Part shown: positions 16,206 to 22,985 of the stretch, piece by piece
How positions within the stretch are numbered: the stretch's first letter is position 1
Layout: each line of letters begins with the position of its first letter
Source of the DNA: Crocosphaera chwakensis CCY0110
GTDB lineage: Bacteria; Cyanobacteriota; Cyanobacteriia; Cyanobacteriales; Microcystaceae
DNA length: 23,388 nucleotides
Reading direction: 5' to 3'
Assembly: GCF_000169335.1 (NCBI RefSeq)
Contig: NZ_AAXW01000069.1
Coordinates: 1-23,388, forward strand
The notes under the pieces: generated by a model
Told to the model about the DNA's origin: nothing
Seen by the model: the letters and a program-made list of their open reading frames with translations, nothing else
Databases searched by the model: none
Made by a program: the position numbers and the translations under genes

Positions 16206-16281
16206 GTCTTGTACCTTCTACAGAGTTTTTAGGAAGAGAGTTGAGCTATTTTTTCTCAATCTCAATTGCTGACTTAATTTC

Positions 16282-16311
16282 TTTTAGGACTCAATGATTA
16301 GATTGATGCAC
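16282..16311 (-). promoter_or_regulatory. Cluster promoter motif, copy 9 (16205 gene)
   Basis: GTGCATCAA at 16303-16311 (one change in the consensus), gap of 15, CTAAAA at 16282-16287 on the minus strand, 76 bases before the ATG and six bases beyond the TpsB stop codon. Confidence 0.6.
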
Positions 16312-16317
16312 AAGGTT

Positions 16318-18087
16318 TTAAAAGGGATTAAAAATCAATGAAAAATGAAGACCATGTTCTTGCCATGTATTATCAATTCGGTTATTGGGAGTTAAGGGAA
16401 TACCCCAATCTAGACGCGCACTGAAAATATCTCCTTGTTGCCATAACACACCCAACCCCACAGAGGCTAAAGTAGCAGGATGAACAGTCGGCCGCTTCAG
16501 GTTCCATCCGCTACCATAATCAACAAAAGGAATAAGTTGTACTAAAGTGTCATATTCCTCAATGCGTAACACAGGTAAACGTATCTCTGCGTTAACAATA
16601 ATCCCATTATCCTTAAGACGATAATTTTGAGCGTAACCTCGTACCGTTCCTGCACCCCCTAAAACAAACTGTTCTAGCGGAATTAAAGGATCTGAACTAA
16701 TTTGAATATCACTACGAATTAAAAATAGAGTATCACGGTCTAACACACGGGCCCATTGTGCTTGTCCGCGCCAAGTAAAATAACGATTTTTCGGGGCATC
16801 GGGATTAATGTCCGCATCAAAAGGGCTAGTAATTCCGAGAAAATCTAAGCCCATATTAAACGAAGAACGAACGGCAATCACTTCTTGCGAGTTCCGTTGT
16901 AACCATTCTTGAAATAACCGTAGAGTGGTAATGCGAGTTTGTCCTTTAATATTTGCCCCAGGAGACAAGGGAAACGCTATACCCCGTAGAAAATTATTAC
17001 TTTCTTGACGTTCTAAAGATAATCCTAAAACCACTTCTTGTTGCGGGGTTTGGAACACGGGTTGCCTAATGGTCAAGTCATAATTTTCGTAATGAGAATC
17101 AATATCAAATTCGTCAAACGGCGGTTTAACAATGGTACTGTTGGTGGTTCGGTATCTAAACCTGACACTGCCATTGTAAGGGTTAATGGGAAGGGTATAA
17201 GAAACCTCGACATCATTGCTGCCATCGCTGTTACGATATTCTGCTCGTAACGTATCCCCCCACCCTAATAAGTTGGCTTCTGAGATAGCCCCACCCCGTC
17301 GAAACCCTCCCACACTGGGGGTACGGTTATTATCGGAAAGTCCTTGCAAAGAAAAAGTATCCCTCGTGGCAAATTTGACTGTTAAAATACTGGTTCCAGG
17401 ACGAACTCCATTAGAGAGTTGAGCAGAAATTTGTTCAATGAGAGGATCTAGTTGCAGCAGTTGTAATGCTTCTTGAAGACGATTAATATTTAAGGGTTTA
17501 CCTACAGCCACAGCAATTCGAGAACGCACATATTCAGGATTAAGATCAAGTCGTTCCCCTTCATTCATAGGACCTACTTGAATCTCTTCTAATTCCCCTT
17601 CAATGACTTCAACGACGACTATCCCTTTTCCTTGTAGTTGAGTCGCTTTAGGAATAGAAATTACTGCTCCGGATGTACTATATCCCTTCTCAGCGTACAC
17701 TTCAGCGACAAAAGACGCAACTTGTAATAATTGTGATACCTGAAGGGGTTTATTGGTCAATCCTGTAGTGACTGCTTCGGTTAATTCCTCGTCGGTAAAC
17801 ACTGTATTACCGACAAATTGAAACTCTGTTAGTATTATTGTCTGTCCTGTATCGGGAGCAGTTTCGGGTGACGGTTGTTCTGGAGAGGGAAGCAAATCTT
17901 CGGGTGATGACGTTTCTGGAGGTGACGGAAGGGAAGGGGGTGGTTGAGTAGGAATTAAGTCTCTTAGAGGCTGTAAGTCGACTTCTGAGGGGGTGTCTAT
18001 AGTTTGAGCTATGAGTTTTTGTGCCACCATACTATTCAGTAGTATGATGAATATTCCTACACACCATTTTGCAGAAACGTTTGCCAT
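16318..18087 (-). CDS. ShlB/FhaC/HecB-type TpsB outer-membrane transporter, 589 aa
   Basis: Outer-membrane pore of a two-partner secretion (type Vb) system. ATG at 18087 (MANVSAKWC) is preferred; a TTG at 18096 would add three residues, and GGAG sits close to both. Layout: signal peptide to about residue 28, a long Pro/Glu/Ser linker (PPPSLPSPPETSSPEDLLPS), POTRA-type domain from about residue 83 (FQFVGNTVFTDEEL, AEKGYSTSGAVISIP), a second POTRA-like segment, then a 16-strand type barrel from about 245. The VRGY motif of the L6 loop is at 482-485 (GGAGTVRGY). The protein ends in Phe (LIFNPF), the usual barrel signal. The proline-rich linker is typical of cyanobacterial members. No TpsA substrate with a haemagglutination N-domain is seen nearby. 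I do not see the cluster promoter upstream. Confidence 0.95.
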   Translation of the reverse strand: MANVSAKWCVGIFIILLNSMVAQKLIAQTIDTPSEVDLQPLRDLIPTQPPPSLPSPPETSSPEDLLPSPEQPSPETAPDTGQTIILTEFQFVGNTVFTDEELTEAVTTGLTNKPLQVSQLLQVASFVAEVYAEKGYSTSGAVISIPKATQLQGKGIVVVEVIEGELEEIQVGPMNEGERLDLNPEYVRSRIAVAVGKPLNINRLQEALQLLQLDPLIEQISAQLSNGVRPGTSILTVKFATRDTFSLQGLSDNNRTPSVGGFRRGGAISEANLLGWGDTLRAEYRNSDGSNDVEVSYTLPINPYNGSVRFRYRTTNSTIVKPPFDEFDIDSHYENYDLTIRQPVFQTPQQEVVLGLSLERQESNNFLRGIAFPLSPGANIKGQTRITTLRLFQEWLQRNSQEVIAVRSSFNMGLDFLGITSPFDADINPDAPKNRYFTWRGQAQWARVLDRDTLFLIRSDIQISSDPLIPLEQFVLGGAGTVRGYAQNYRLKDNGIIVNAEIRLPVLRIEEYDTLVQLIPFVDYGSGWNLKRPTVHPATLASVGLGVLWQQGDIFSARLDWGIPLTPNNRIDNTWQEHGLHFSLIFNPF

Positions 18088-18228
18088 TTGCTCCAATTAA
18101 TGAATTTTTCATAAATTAGCATTATTTCAGCCAAATTGGTTTAATAGTGGTTTTTATCTTAGGTGAGGTTTAATAGGTTTTTAGAAGGTGCGAATACAGT
18201 TGCTACTCCCCCCTTTGTCCTGCAATCC

Positions 18229-19317
18229 CTATAGAGGAACCTTTACCCCTAACCTCAATGCAGGATTATTGCGCCACCGGTCAGCCACATGAGCATACAA
18301 AGCAGTCGTCCTCGGATCAGCATGGCCTAACAAATCCTGAACCTGCCTTAAATCCGACCCTGCCCTAATGGCCAAAGTACCTGCCGTATGCCTCAGAGAA
18401 TGTGCGCTCAACTGTCGCTGTGGTTGTTGAAACTTATGAGACTTAGACGAAGCAGATTGTGCAGGACTTTGTTTTTCCCTTATAGACGGTTGATGAGACT
18501 GATTAGATGCTCGTTTTTTACTTTTGGCTTTCGTTGGCTGCTCCTTTAACCCTGATGCTCGTAAATACTTATCAATCACTCGCTGAATGGAACGACGACT
18601 TAATCGCCCTCCATGAGTCCTTTTATCTAAGGCAATAAACAAAGGGGTATCCGCTAACAATGCCTCCCCTGACCGCTTCCTAGCATTCAAATACTTATTC
18701 AGCAGCTTCGCTAGATCAGGGGTTAACGGCACAATGCGTCGAGATCGCTTCCCCGATACCCTGATGCCAATATCACCCCCTCGTTTAACAATATCCCCAA
18801 TACAAGCGCGGTGCATCTCCACCGTTCTGCATCCCTCCAATACCATCACCGCCACCAGAAACCTATCCCGTAACGCCCCAATGGTATTCTCAGTGGGCAA
18901 ACTCGCCAATAACCCTGTTACTTCAGCTTCTTCCAGGTAATTAATCCGTTCTGCCGGATCAATATTTTCTCTGGGGGGTTTTATCCCCAAAGCAGGATTA
19001 GCCAATATTAGACCCCGTTCTACCGCCCCGGCATAAAAGCGACGCACCACCGTTAATTTTAGAGCGATGGTCGCACATTTATAATCCTGAATTTCTACCA
19101 ACCAACGACGGTATAACTTGATGTCATCCCTTGTGGCATCGAGGGGATGGAGACGAAGAGAGTTACACCAGCCAAAGAACTGTCTCACCGTACAAGCGTA
19201 GGTTTTCACCGTATCATCAGCTGCATTGCCATCAGCAGTGTCCAGGCGAACGAAAGCAGCAAAGCGATCCAATAAATCAGTGGGGGTGAGATCCGAGGAG
19301 GTAGTTTGGGTCAGCAT
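18229..19317 (-). CDS. XerC/D-like tyrosine recombinase, 362 aa
   Basis: Site-specific recombinase of the tyrosine family. The start is ATG at 19317 (MLTQTTSSDL); a TTG at 19353 would add 12 residues. Residues 10-115 are the SAM-like core-binding domain (TVKTYACTVRQFFGWC). Catalytic residues are Arg164 (EGCRTVEM), probable Lys190 (SGKRS), His306-x-x-Arg309 (HSLRHT), His332 (LLGHAD) and Tyr341 (TTALYAH). All six are present, so it is likely active. A basic, Ser/Gln-rich insertion of about 43 residues (260-303, KAKSKKRASNQ...) separates the two halves of the active site and is unusual for XerC/D. A dif-shaped site and an extra half-site lie just upstream. GC content and codons look higher in GC than in the exported cluster, which may mean a different history. 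Confidence 0.93.
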   Translation of the reverse strand: MLTQTTSSDLTPTDLLDRFAAFVRLDTADGNAADDTVKTYACTVRQFFGWCNSLRLHPLDATRDDIKLYRRWLVEIQDYKCATIALKLTVVRRFYAGAVERGLILANPALGIKPPRENIDPAERINYLEEAEVTGLLASLPTENTIGALRDRFLVAVMVLEGCRTVEMHRACIGDIVKRGGDIGIRVSGKRSRRIVPLTPDLAKLLNKYLNARKRSGEALLADTPLFIALDKRTHGGRLSRRSIQRVIDKYLRASGLKEQPTKAKSKKRASNQSHQPSIREKQSPAQSASSKSHKFQQPQRQLSAHSLRHTAGTLAIRAGSDLRQVQDLLGHADPRTTALYAHVADRWRNNPALRLGVKVPL

Positions 19318-19319
19318 AA

Positions 19320-19330
19320 GCGTCGGATAA
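19320..19330. repeat. Recombinase half-site repeat next to the start codon
   Basis: GCGTCGGATAA, an exact copy of the left arm of the dif-like site at 19388, 68 bases away and two bases upstream of the recombinase ATG. The six bases after it (ATCCTT) keep the spacer length, but the second arm is poor. Confidence 0.6.
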
Positions 19331-19387
19331 ATCCTTTTGTAGATCAGGCTCAAATGCCCGATACTGACCTCATTAGCATACCATAGT

Positions 19388-19415
19388 GCGTCGGATAATT
19401 ACCCTTATACGACGT
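19388..19415. other. dif-like 28-bp recombination site (11-6-11)
   Basis: Left arm GCGTCGGATAA (19388-19398), spacer TTACCC (19399-19404), right arm TTATACGACGT (19405-19415). The arms match in 9 of 11 positions as inverted repeats and carry the inner ATAA/TTAT ends seen in bacterial dif sites (11-bp XerC arm, 6-bp centre, 11-bp XerD arm). It lies 70 bases upstream of a Xer-like recombinase gene. It may be the chromosome dif site, the recombination site of an element, or an operator bound by the recombinase. Confidence 0.55.
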
Positions 19416-19473
19416 TAAGTGAGAACGGCTATTCCCGAATAAAATAGAGAAAACCATTATAAAACCAACACCC

Positions 19474-19737
19474 ATGTTATCTATCAATCTAGATAAAGAA
19501 ACTGAAAGCTACCTAGCAGAAATCATCTCCAAAGAGAACATTACCTCAGAAGAATTATTAAAACAGCTAATTTACCAACATTGGCAAACCTTACAACCCC
19601 GTCAAACCCTAGTAGAAAGACGAGGAGGACACCCCAAGCATTTACTTCAAGACGCTCAAGCTGACTTATCATTACGAGAAAATCGTAAAAACATCGTAGC
19701 CAGTCATATTAAAAACCGTCATCAAAAATCCAATTAA
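19474..19737 (+). CDS. Antitoxin of the PIN toxin pair, 87 aa
   Basis: Short protein directly before a PIN toxin gene; its TAA overlaps the toxin ATG by one base (TAATGA). The N-terminus (MLSINLDKETESYLAEII, then ITSEELLKQLIYQHW) has the strand and two helices of a ribbon-helix-helix DNA-binding domain, residues 1-45. The basic, Arg/His-rich C-terminus (RRGGHPKHLLQ, ENRKNIVASHIKNRHQK) would wrap the toxin. It probably represses its own operon with the toxin, as is general for such pairs. No strong ribosome site before ATG 19474. The GC-poor upstream has a TATAAA about 19 bases before the start, so a short leader is likely. Confidence 0.8.
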   Translation: MLSINLDKETESYLAEIISKENITSEELLKQLIYQHWQTLQPRQTLVERRGGHPKHLLQDAQADLSLRENRKNIVASHIKNRHQKSN

Positions 19738-20162
19738 TGAAGAATTATCCCCCGATTATTCTCACAGATAGTAGTATTTTAATCGCTTATTACAGTGCCA
19801 AAGATAACTATCATGAGAAGGTTTGTCGCTTTTTTGAACAATGTACCAGTGAACTAATTACTACTACGGCTTGTGTTACGGAAGTCATGTATCTTCTCAG
19901 TTCAGATTATCGGACACAGAATGAATTTCTTAACGATTTAGCCCTAAAACTTTATCAATGTATTCCTCTCATATCAGAAGACTTTGCCCGAATTAAACAA
20001 CTCAATGAACAGTATGCTGACTTACCTGGAGATTTTGCTGATCTATCCTTAATTGCTATTTCTGAAAGACTCAATATTTCAGCAATTATTACCCTAGATA
20101 GTGATTTTGATATTTACCGTCGTTATCGCAAACAACCCTTTGAACGGATATTTTTGAGCTAA
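19737..20162 (+). CDS. vapC: PIN-domain (VapC-type) ribonuclease toxin, 141 aa
   Basis: PIN-fold endoribonuclease, presumed toxin. Conserved acidic residues are visible: Asp11 (ILTDSSIL), Glu49 (VTEVMYLL), Asp99 and Asp102 (GDFADLSL), and Asp121/Asp123 (TLDSDFDIY). Length is normal for VapC. The start ATG overlaps the antitoxin stop, showing translational coupling. No membrane or export signal. Cellular target (tRNA or other RNA) cannot be told from sequence. The pair follows the dif-like site and the recombinase, which is common for mobile or genome-plasticity regions. Confidence 0.9.
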   Translation: MKNYPPIILTDSSILIAYYSAKDNYHEKVCRFFEQCTSELITTTACVTEVMYLLSSDYRTQNEFLNDLALKLYQCIPLISEDFARIKQLNEQYADLPGDFADLSLIAISERLNISAIITLDSDFDIYRRYRKQPFERIFLS

Positions 20163-20230
20163 CAAGGCTAATCGCTTAGTTAGGTTTTGTCTAATAGGTC
20201 ATGATTTTTTGGCTCATCTAAAGGGGGGAT

Positions 20231-20335
20231 TTAGTCAGCATTTAAAGTAACAACTTTGCCATCTTTAAGAATACTAATTGACTCCCCTAATCTTCGGTGT
20301 CTCTCATAAGAGTTCGGTATTTCAAGATTGATTAA
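20231..20335 (-). pseudogene. Small antitoxin-like gene fragment
   Basis: The minus-strand frame ending at TAA 20231 reads LINLEIPNSYERHRRLGESI, then SILKDGKVVTLNAD, with an in-frame TGA just upstream and no start codon. The ending K-D-G-K-V-V-T-L resembles small cyanobacterial antitoxin-like partners as I recall. It looks like the 3' remains of a gene, but could be chance. Confidence 0.35.
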
Positions 20336-20349
20336 TCATCAAACTCTAA

Positions 20350-20568
20350 TTAAACGGGTGTTTTTTCTCGTTCTAAAGGTGAATGATGTAAGAGCATCAA
20401 TTGAGTTTCTGTTAAGGTTTCGATAGCGTAAGCTTTTCCTGTATTATCACTAAATTCGACCTCAAAAACTCCAGGTTCGTATTCTTCTACAATGGTTCCC
20501 ACTTGTCCCCGATAAAGGTTGAGTTCGGGTAAATTTTCTAGTAAGGCTACAATGTCTAAGAGTTTCAT
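20350..20568 (-). CDS. DUF4926 protein, 72 aa
   Basis: ATG at 20568 behind AGGAGA. The sequence MKLLDIVALLENLPELNLYRGQVGTIVEEY, PGVFEVEFSDNTG and AIETLTETQLMLL is that of DUF4926, a small SH3-like beta barrel common in cyanobacteria. It follows the DUF6883 gene by 11 bases on the same strand, a pairing I recall as frequent. Such pairs may act like a toxin-antitoxin or immunity unit, but no activity is established that I know of. Confidence 0.85.
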   Translation of the reverse strand: MKLLDIVALLENLPELNLYRGQVGTIVEEYEPGVFEVEFSDNTGKAYAIETLTETQLMLLHHSPLEREKTPV

Positions 20569-20579
20569 TTTTTTTCTCC

Positions 20580-20912
20580 TTAAAGTAGATAACAGGTGAC
20601 TAACCGAGGAAAGTTTTCATCATTCCTAACTATCCAGACGCTATGCACAATGGCGGTTTTATTGTCTCTTGTCAAGGGAAAGTCAATAATATATTTTTGT
20701 CCGTAAGAGTTGGCTTTATCAGGAATTGCTGAGTAGGTTTTAACCGCTTCTAATAGGGCTTGCTTGAGTTCTTCTATATTATCAATGGTGAGGTTTAAAG
20801 CTGATTTGAAAACACGGGCTTTGTGTTTTCCTTCGTCATGGTTTACATTCAGGGAATAACCCGCTAATTTATTATCATCAATGAAGGTTTTTGAAGGGTT
20901 AGGCAGTTTCAT
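20580..20912 (-). CDS. DUF6883 protein, 110 aa
   Basis: ATG at 20912. The pattern KLPNPSKTFIDDNKLAGYSLN, NHDEGKHKARVFKSALNL, a middle helix and HSVWIVRNDENFPRLVTCYLL matches DUF6883: conserved leucine/proline start, H-x-x-G-x-x-K-A-x-x-F, and a V-W...L-V-T-x-Y end. It is co-directional with and 11 bases upstream of DUF4926, so a two-gene operon. A TATGATAAAAT A/T-rich block about 25-35 bases upstream may hold the promoter. Biological role unknown. Confidence 0.82.
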   Translation of the reverse strand: MKLPNPSKTFIDDNKLAGYSLNVNHDEGKHKARVFKSALNLTIDNIEELKQALLEAVKTYSAIPDKANSYGQKYIIDFPLTRDNKTAIVHSVWIVRNDENFPRLVTCYLL

Positions 20913-20958
20913 TATAATTGTTTTTCTCTTAACCCTATTTTATCATAATTAATTATTT

Positions 20959-20990
20959 TTGTATTACACCTTGTTTAACAATATGTTAAT
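20959..20990. promoter_or_regulatory. Operator-like repeat 1 before the RHH-like gene
   Basis: TTGTATTACACC followed by the palindrome TTGTTTAACAA and TATGTTAAT. It is repeated 70 bases downstream with 20 of the first 23 bases alike. Confidence 0.55.
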
Positions 20991-21028
20991 CAGTTTCTCC
21001 CTTGGTTTCCTTTATGGGTTACTCTAGT

Positions 21029-21060
21029 TTGTATAACACATTGTTGAACAAATGAATAAC
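21029..21060. promoter_or_regulatory. Operator-like repeat 2, touching the RHH-like start codon
   Basis: TTGTATAACACA followed by the palindrome TTGTTGAACAA and ATGAATAAC. It ends one base before the ATG at 21062, so a bound protein would cover the translation start region. No ribosome site of normal form is seen there. Confidence 0.55.
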
Positions 21061-21061
21061 G

Positions 21062-21946
21062 ATGAGTGAGACGAAAACCAATCAAACCTGGATAACCTCT
21101 AAGAGCATAGCCATAGCTGCTAGAATCCCCCATAACCTCTATAACCAAATAGAAGCCTACGGGATGACTCATTTTGCCAAGGGTGAGGGTAAATATGATA
21201 AAACAGCCACTATCATTGACCTCATCACCAAAGGCTTAGGACTTGATGGTGTTTCACAATCTGTTCAACAAAGTGTTAATCAACAAGACCTTGAACAACT
21301 TGTCAAACAGACTGTTACACAAGAATTAGAGAAGACTGTTGCTCAAAACGATATACAGAACGTCAAACAGGAGTTATTAGAATCTGTAAAACAATTTGTT
21401 CAACAATCTGTTAATAAAAGTCCAGAATCATTAGAGTATGCCATTTCCCACCATCCCACGATCCAATCGATGAAAACCCATATAGATTCATTAGATCATT
21501 ATTTAGATGGGTTAACGAAAGCAATTCAGGAGTTAAAAGAACTTAAACCTCATAATCAACCCATTGAAGAAGTTAAAGAAGAGAATACAGTCATCAGAGA
21601 TGATTCTCTCGAAGATACACCCAAAATAGAGAATGAGAACATTCCTTTGAGTGAAGTGGTAGAAACTAATCATCTACCCCATGAAGAAACGGAGTTTGAT
21701 TCTAGCTTATCTCACGATGAGGAGGTCAAGAAAGCCATCTCCAAGGTGCGAAAATTAACAGTCACACAGCTTCAACAAATAATGAAACAGTTTAATTCAT
21801 TGAAGGGGAAGACGGTTTTTACAAGCAGAGACTATTCACAGTCTAGAAAGCGTCGGAAAACTAATTTAATAATTGATGTTCTAACTCGTGAAAAAGAGAA
21901 TCAGGTTTTGATGATACAAGCTATTCAAAAGACACTTAATTCTTAA
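21062..21946 (+). CDS. Putative RHH-type DNA-binding coiled-coil protein, 294 aa
   Basis: ATG at 21062. Residues about 15-62 (IAIAARIPHNLYNQIEAYGM, then TATIIDLITKGLGL) look like a ribbon-helix-helix strand and helices, a guess. Residues 63-125 are Gln/Val-rich, helical and repetitive (VQQSVNQQ, VKQTVTQELEKTV, VKQFVQQSVNKS), probably a coiled coil. An acidic linker spans about 165-225 and a basic C-terminus follows (SRKRRKT). Two operator-like repeats stand in front of it, and similar DNA words recur inside the gene at 21261-21280 and 21396-21415. It may bind its own promoter or act in plasmid/element partition. I recognise no named family. Confidence 0.7.
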   Translation: MSETKTNQTWITSKSIAIAARIPHNLYNQIEAYGMTHFAKGEGKYDKTATIIDLITKGLGLDGVSQSVQQSVNQQDLEQLVKQTVTQELEKTVAQNDIQNVKQELLESVKQFVQQSVNKSPESLEYAISHHPTIQSMKTHIDSLDHYLDGLTKAIQELKELKPHNQPIEEVKEENTVIRDDSLEDTPKIENENIPLSEVVETNHLPHEETEFDSSLSHDEEVKKAISKVRKLTVTQLQQIMKQFNSLKGKTVFTSRDYSQSRKRRKTNLIIDVLTREKENQVLMIQAIQKTLNS

Positions 21947-22150
21947 AGGTTATTTAATAGTTACCCCATTGAACTGTTCTTATTTATTGCTAATAGAAAA
22001 CACCTGGGAGTCTTGCCGTGTTTCGACCCCAAGTGCTTTCTTACATTACTCTCTCACACCACAAATGACCGATTAATTATCGATTTACAATAAGCTTAAA
22101 ATCGCCACTGTTTTGATTCAATAGATAAGGGACACTTTGATAATTGTCAC

Positions 22151-22176
22151 AAAAAATCCCTATCAAATGATAGGGA
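22151..22176 (-). terminator. Terminator of the small heat-shock gene
   Basis: TCCCTATCA (22157-22165) pairs with TGATAGGGA (22168-22176), a tight hairpin, followed on the minus strand by six T (A at 22151-22156). It lies 25 bases past the stop codon. Confidence 0.88.
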
Positions 22177-22200
22177 CTCGATGATCTTTACCTTAAACGA

Positions 22201-22662
22201 CTAAGCAGTGGCTTCAGCTTCAGGAAGACTAATTTTAACAACTTTATTTTTTTCTTCAGAAGATAATGGTAGGTTTAAATGAAGAATACCATCTTTATAA
22301 TCTGCGGTAACATTGGTATTTTGAATGCGTACAGGAAGGGGGATCACTCTTTGGAATTTACCATAACGGAATTCTGAGCGAGTCTTACCATTTTCATTCG
22401 TTTCAGTTTCCGATTTTCTTTCACCAGCAATAGCCACTCGATCTACCATTACTTGAATGTCTAAATCTTTAGCTGACATCCCAGGAACTTCAAGTTTGAG
22501 ATGCAAAGCGTCATCAGTTTCGGTTAATTCAGCAGCAGGGATTTTAGAGAAATTTACATTTTCTTCCCAATTAGTAGGGGTTAAAGCTTCATCCAATAAA
22601 CGATTTAATTGATGTTGTAAAGAATTCATTTCTTGCCAAGGATTATAACGTACTAATACCAT
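22201..22662 (-). CDS. hspA: Small heat-shock protein Hsp20 (alpha-crystallin family), 153 aa
   Basis: ATP-independent chaperone that holds unfolding proteins and, in cyanobacteria, also guards membranes and phycobilisomes. ATG at 22662 with a strong AAGGAGA site. The N-terminal arm is amphipathic (RYNPWQEMNSLQHQLNRLLDE). The alpha-crystallin domain runs from about residue 41 to 142 (PAAELTETDDALHLKLEVPG, FRYGKFQRVIPLP, ADYKDGILHLNLP) with the family's G-I-L turn. The C-terminal I-S-L gives the I-x-I/L anchor for oligomer assembly. Length is normal. I see no CIRCE inverted repeat upstream; the leader just before the start is A/T-rich, and a heat-sensing RNA fold is possible but not shown by eye. 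Confidence 0.95.
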   Translation of the reverse strand: MVLVRYNPWQEMNSLQHQLNRLLDEALTPTNWEENVNFSKIPAAELTETDDALHLKLEVPGMSAKDLDIQVMVDRVAIAGERKSETETNENGKTRSEFRYGKFQRVIPLPVRIQNTNVTADYKDGILHLNLPLSSEEKNKVVKISLPEAEATA

Positions 22663-22985
22663 GATGCTGTCTCCTTTAGTAATAGTCTGATAGTTGATTA
22701 ACGTAAACTGATTTGTTTATTTGTTTGGTTATTTTTATATTAATCAGATGGCAAGAGGAACGTAAGTGGGGCTTATATCCCCTATAAAGGTAGGGTTTAC
22801 TCACCGAACCAATTAAAGAGCGTTTCGGTCATGAAAACCCTACTTAATCCAGGTTGATTGTTTTTATTGGGATAATATAGCTTTTACTTTTTTCGCTCTA
22901 GTAACAGCAATTCGTAATTATTTAGCTATTTTGTGAATAAAATACCCTTGGTTTGATACACTTATAAAAATAGGATAAAGAATTA
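22663..22985. other. 323-base gene-free region between hspA and the HNH gene
   Basis: It holds the ribosome site and presumed promoter of hspA at its left end, an A/T-rich stretch without a clear CIRCE, and a two-stem hairpin at 22790-22843. The HNH gene's AGGA ribosome site is at its right end. I see no ORF and no tRNA-like fold. Confidence 0.5.
22790..22843. repeat. Two-stem inverted repeat
   Basis: Outer arms GTAGGGTTT (22790-22798) and AAACCCTAC (22835-22843), inner arms CCGAA (22804-22808) and TTCGG (22824-22828), with an internal loop of five and six bases. No T-run follows directly on either strand. It could be a small RNA fold, a dispersed palindromic element or a structured leader. 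Confidence 0.55.

Noticed and set aside
20637..20655. GTGCATAGC within the DUF6883 gene as a further motif copy.
   Set aside because: It lies inside a coding region and has no CTA-TAG-like half at the needed spacing.
22001..22035. CACCTGGG ... CCCCAAGTG as a terminator for the RHH-like gene.
   Set aside because: Imperfect stem, 18-base loop and no T-run.
22663..22750. A CIRCE (HrcA) operator before the heat-shock gene.
   Set aside because: No TTAGCACTC-N9-GAGTGCTAA inverted repeat is present.
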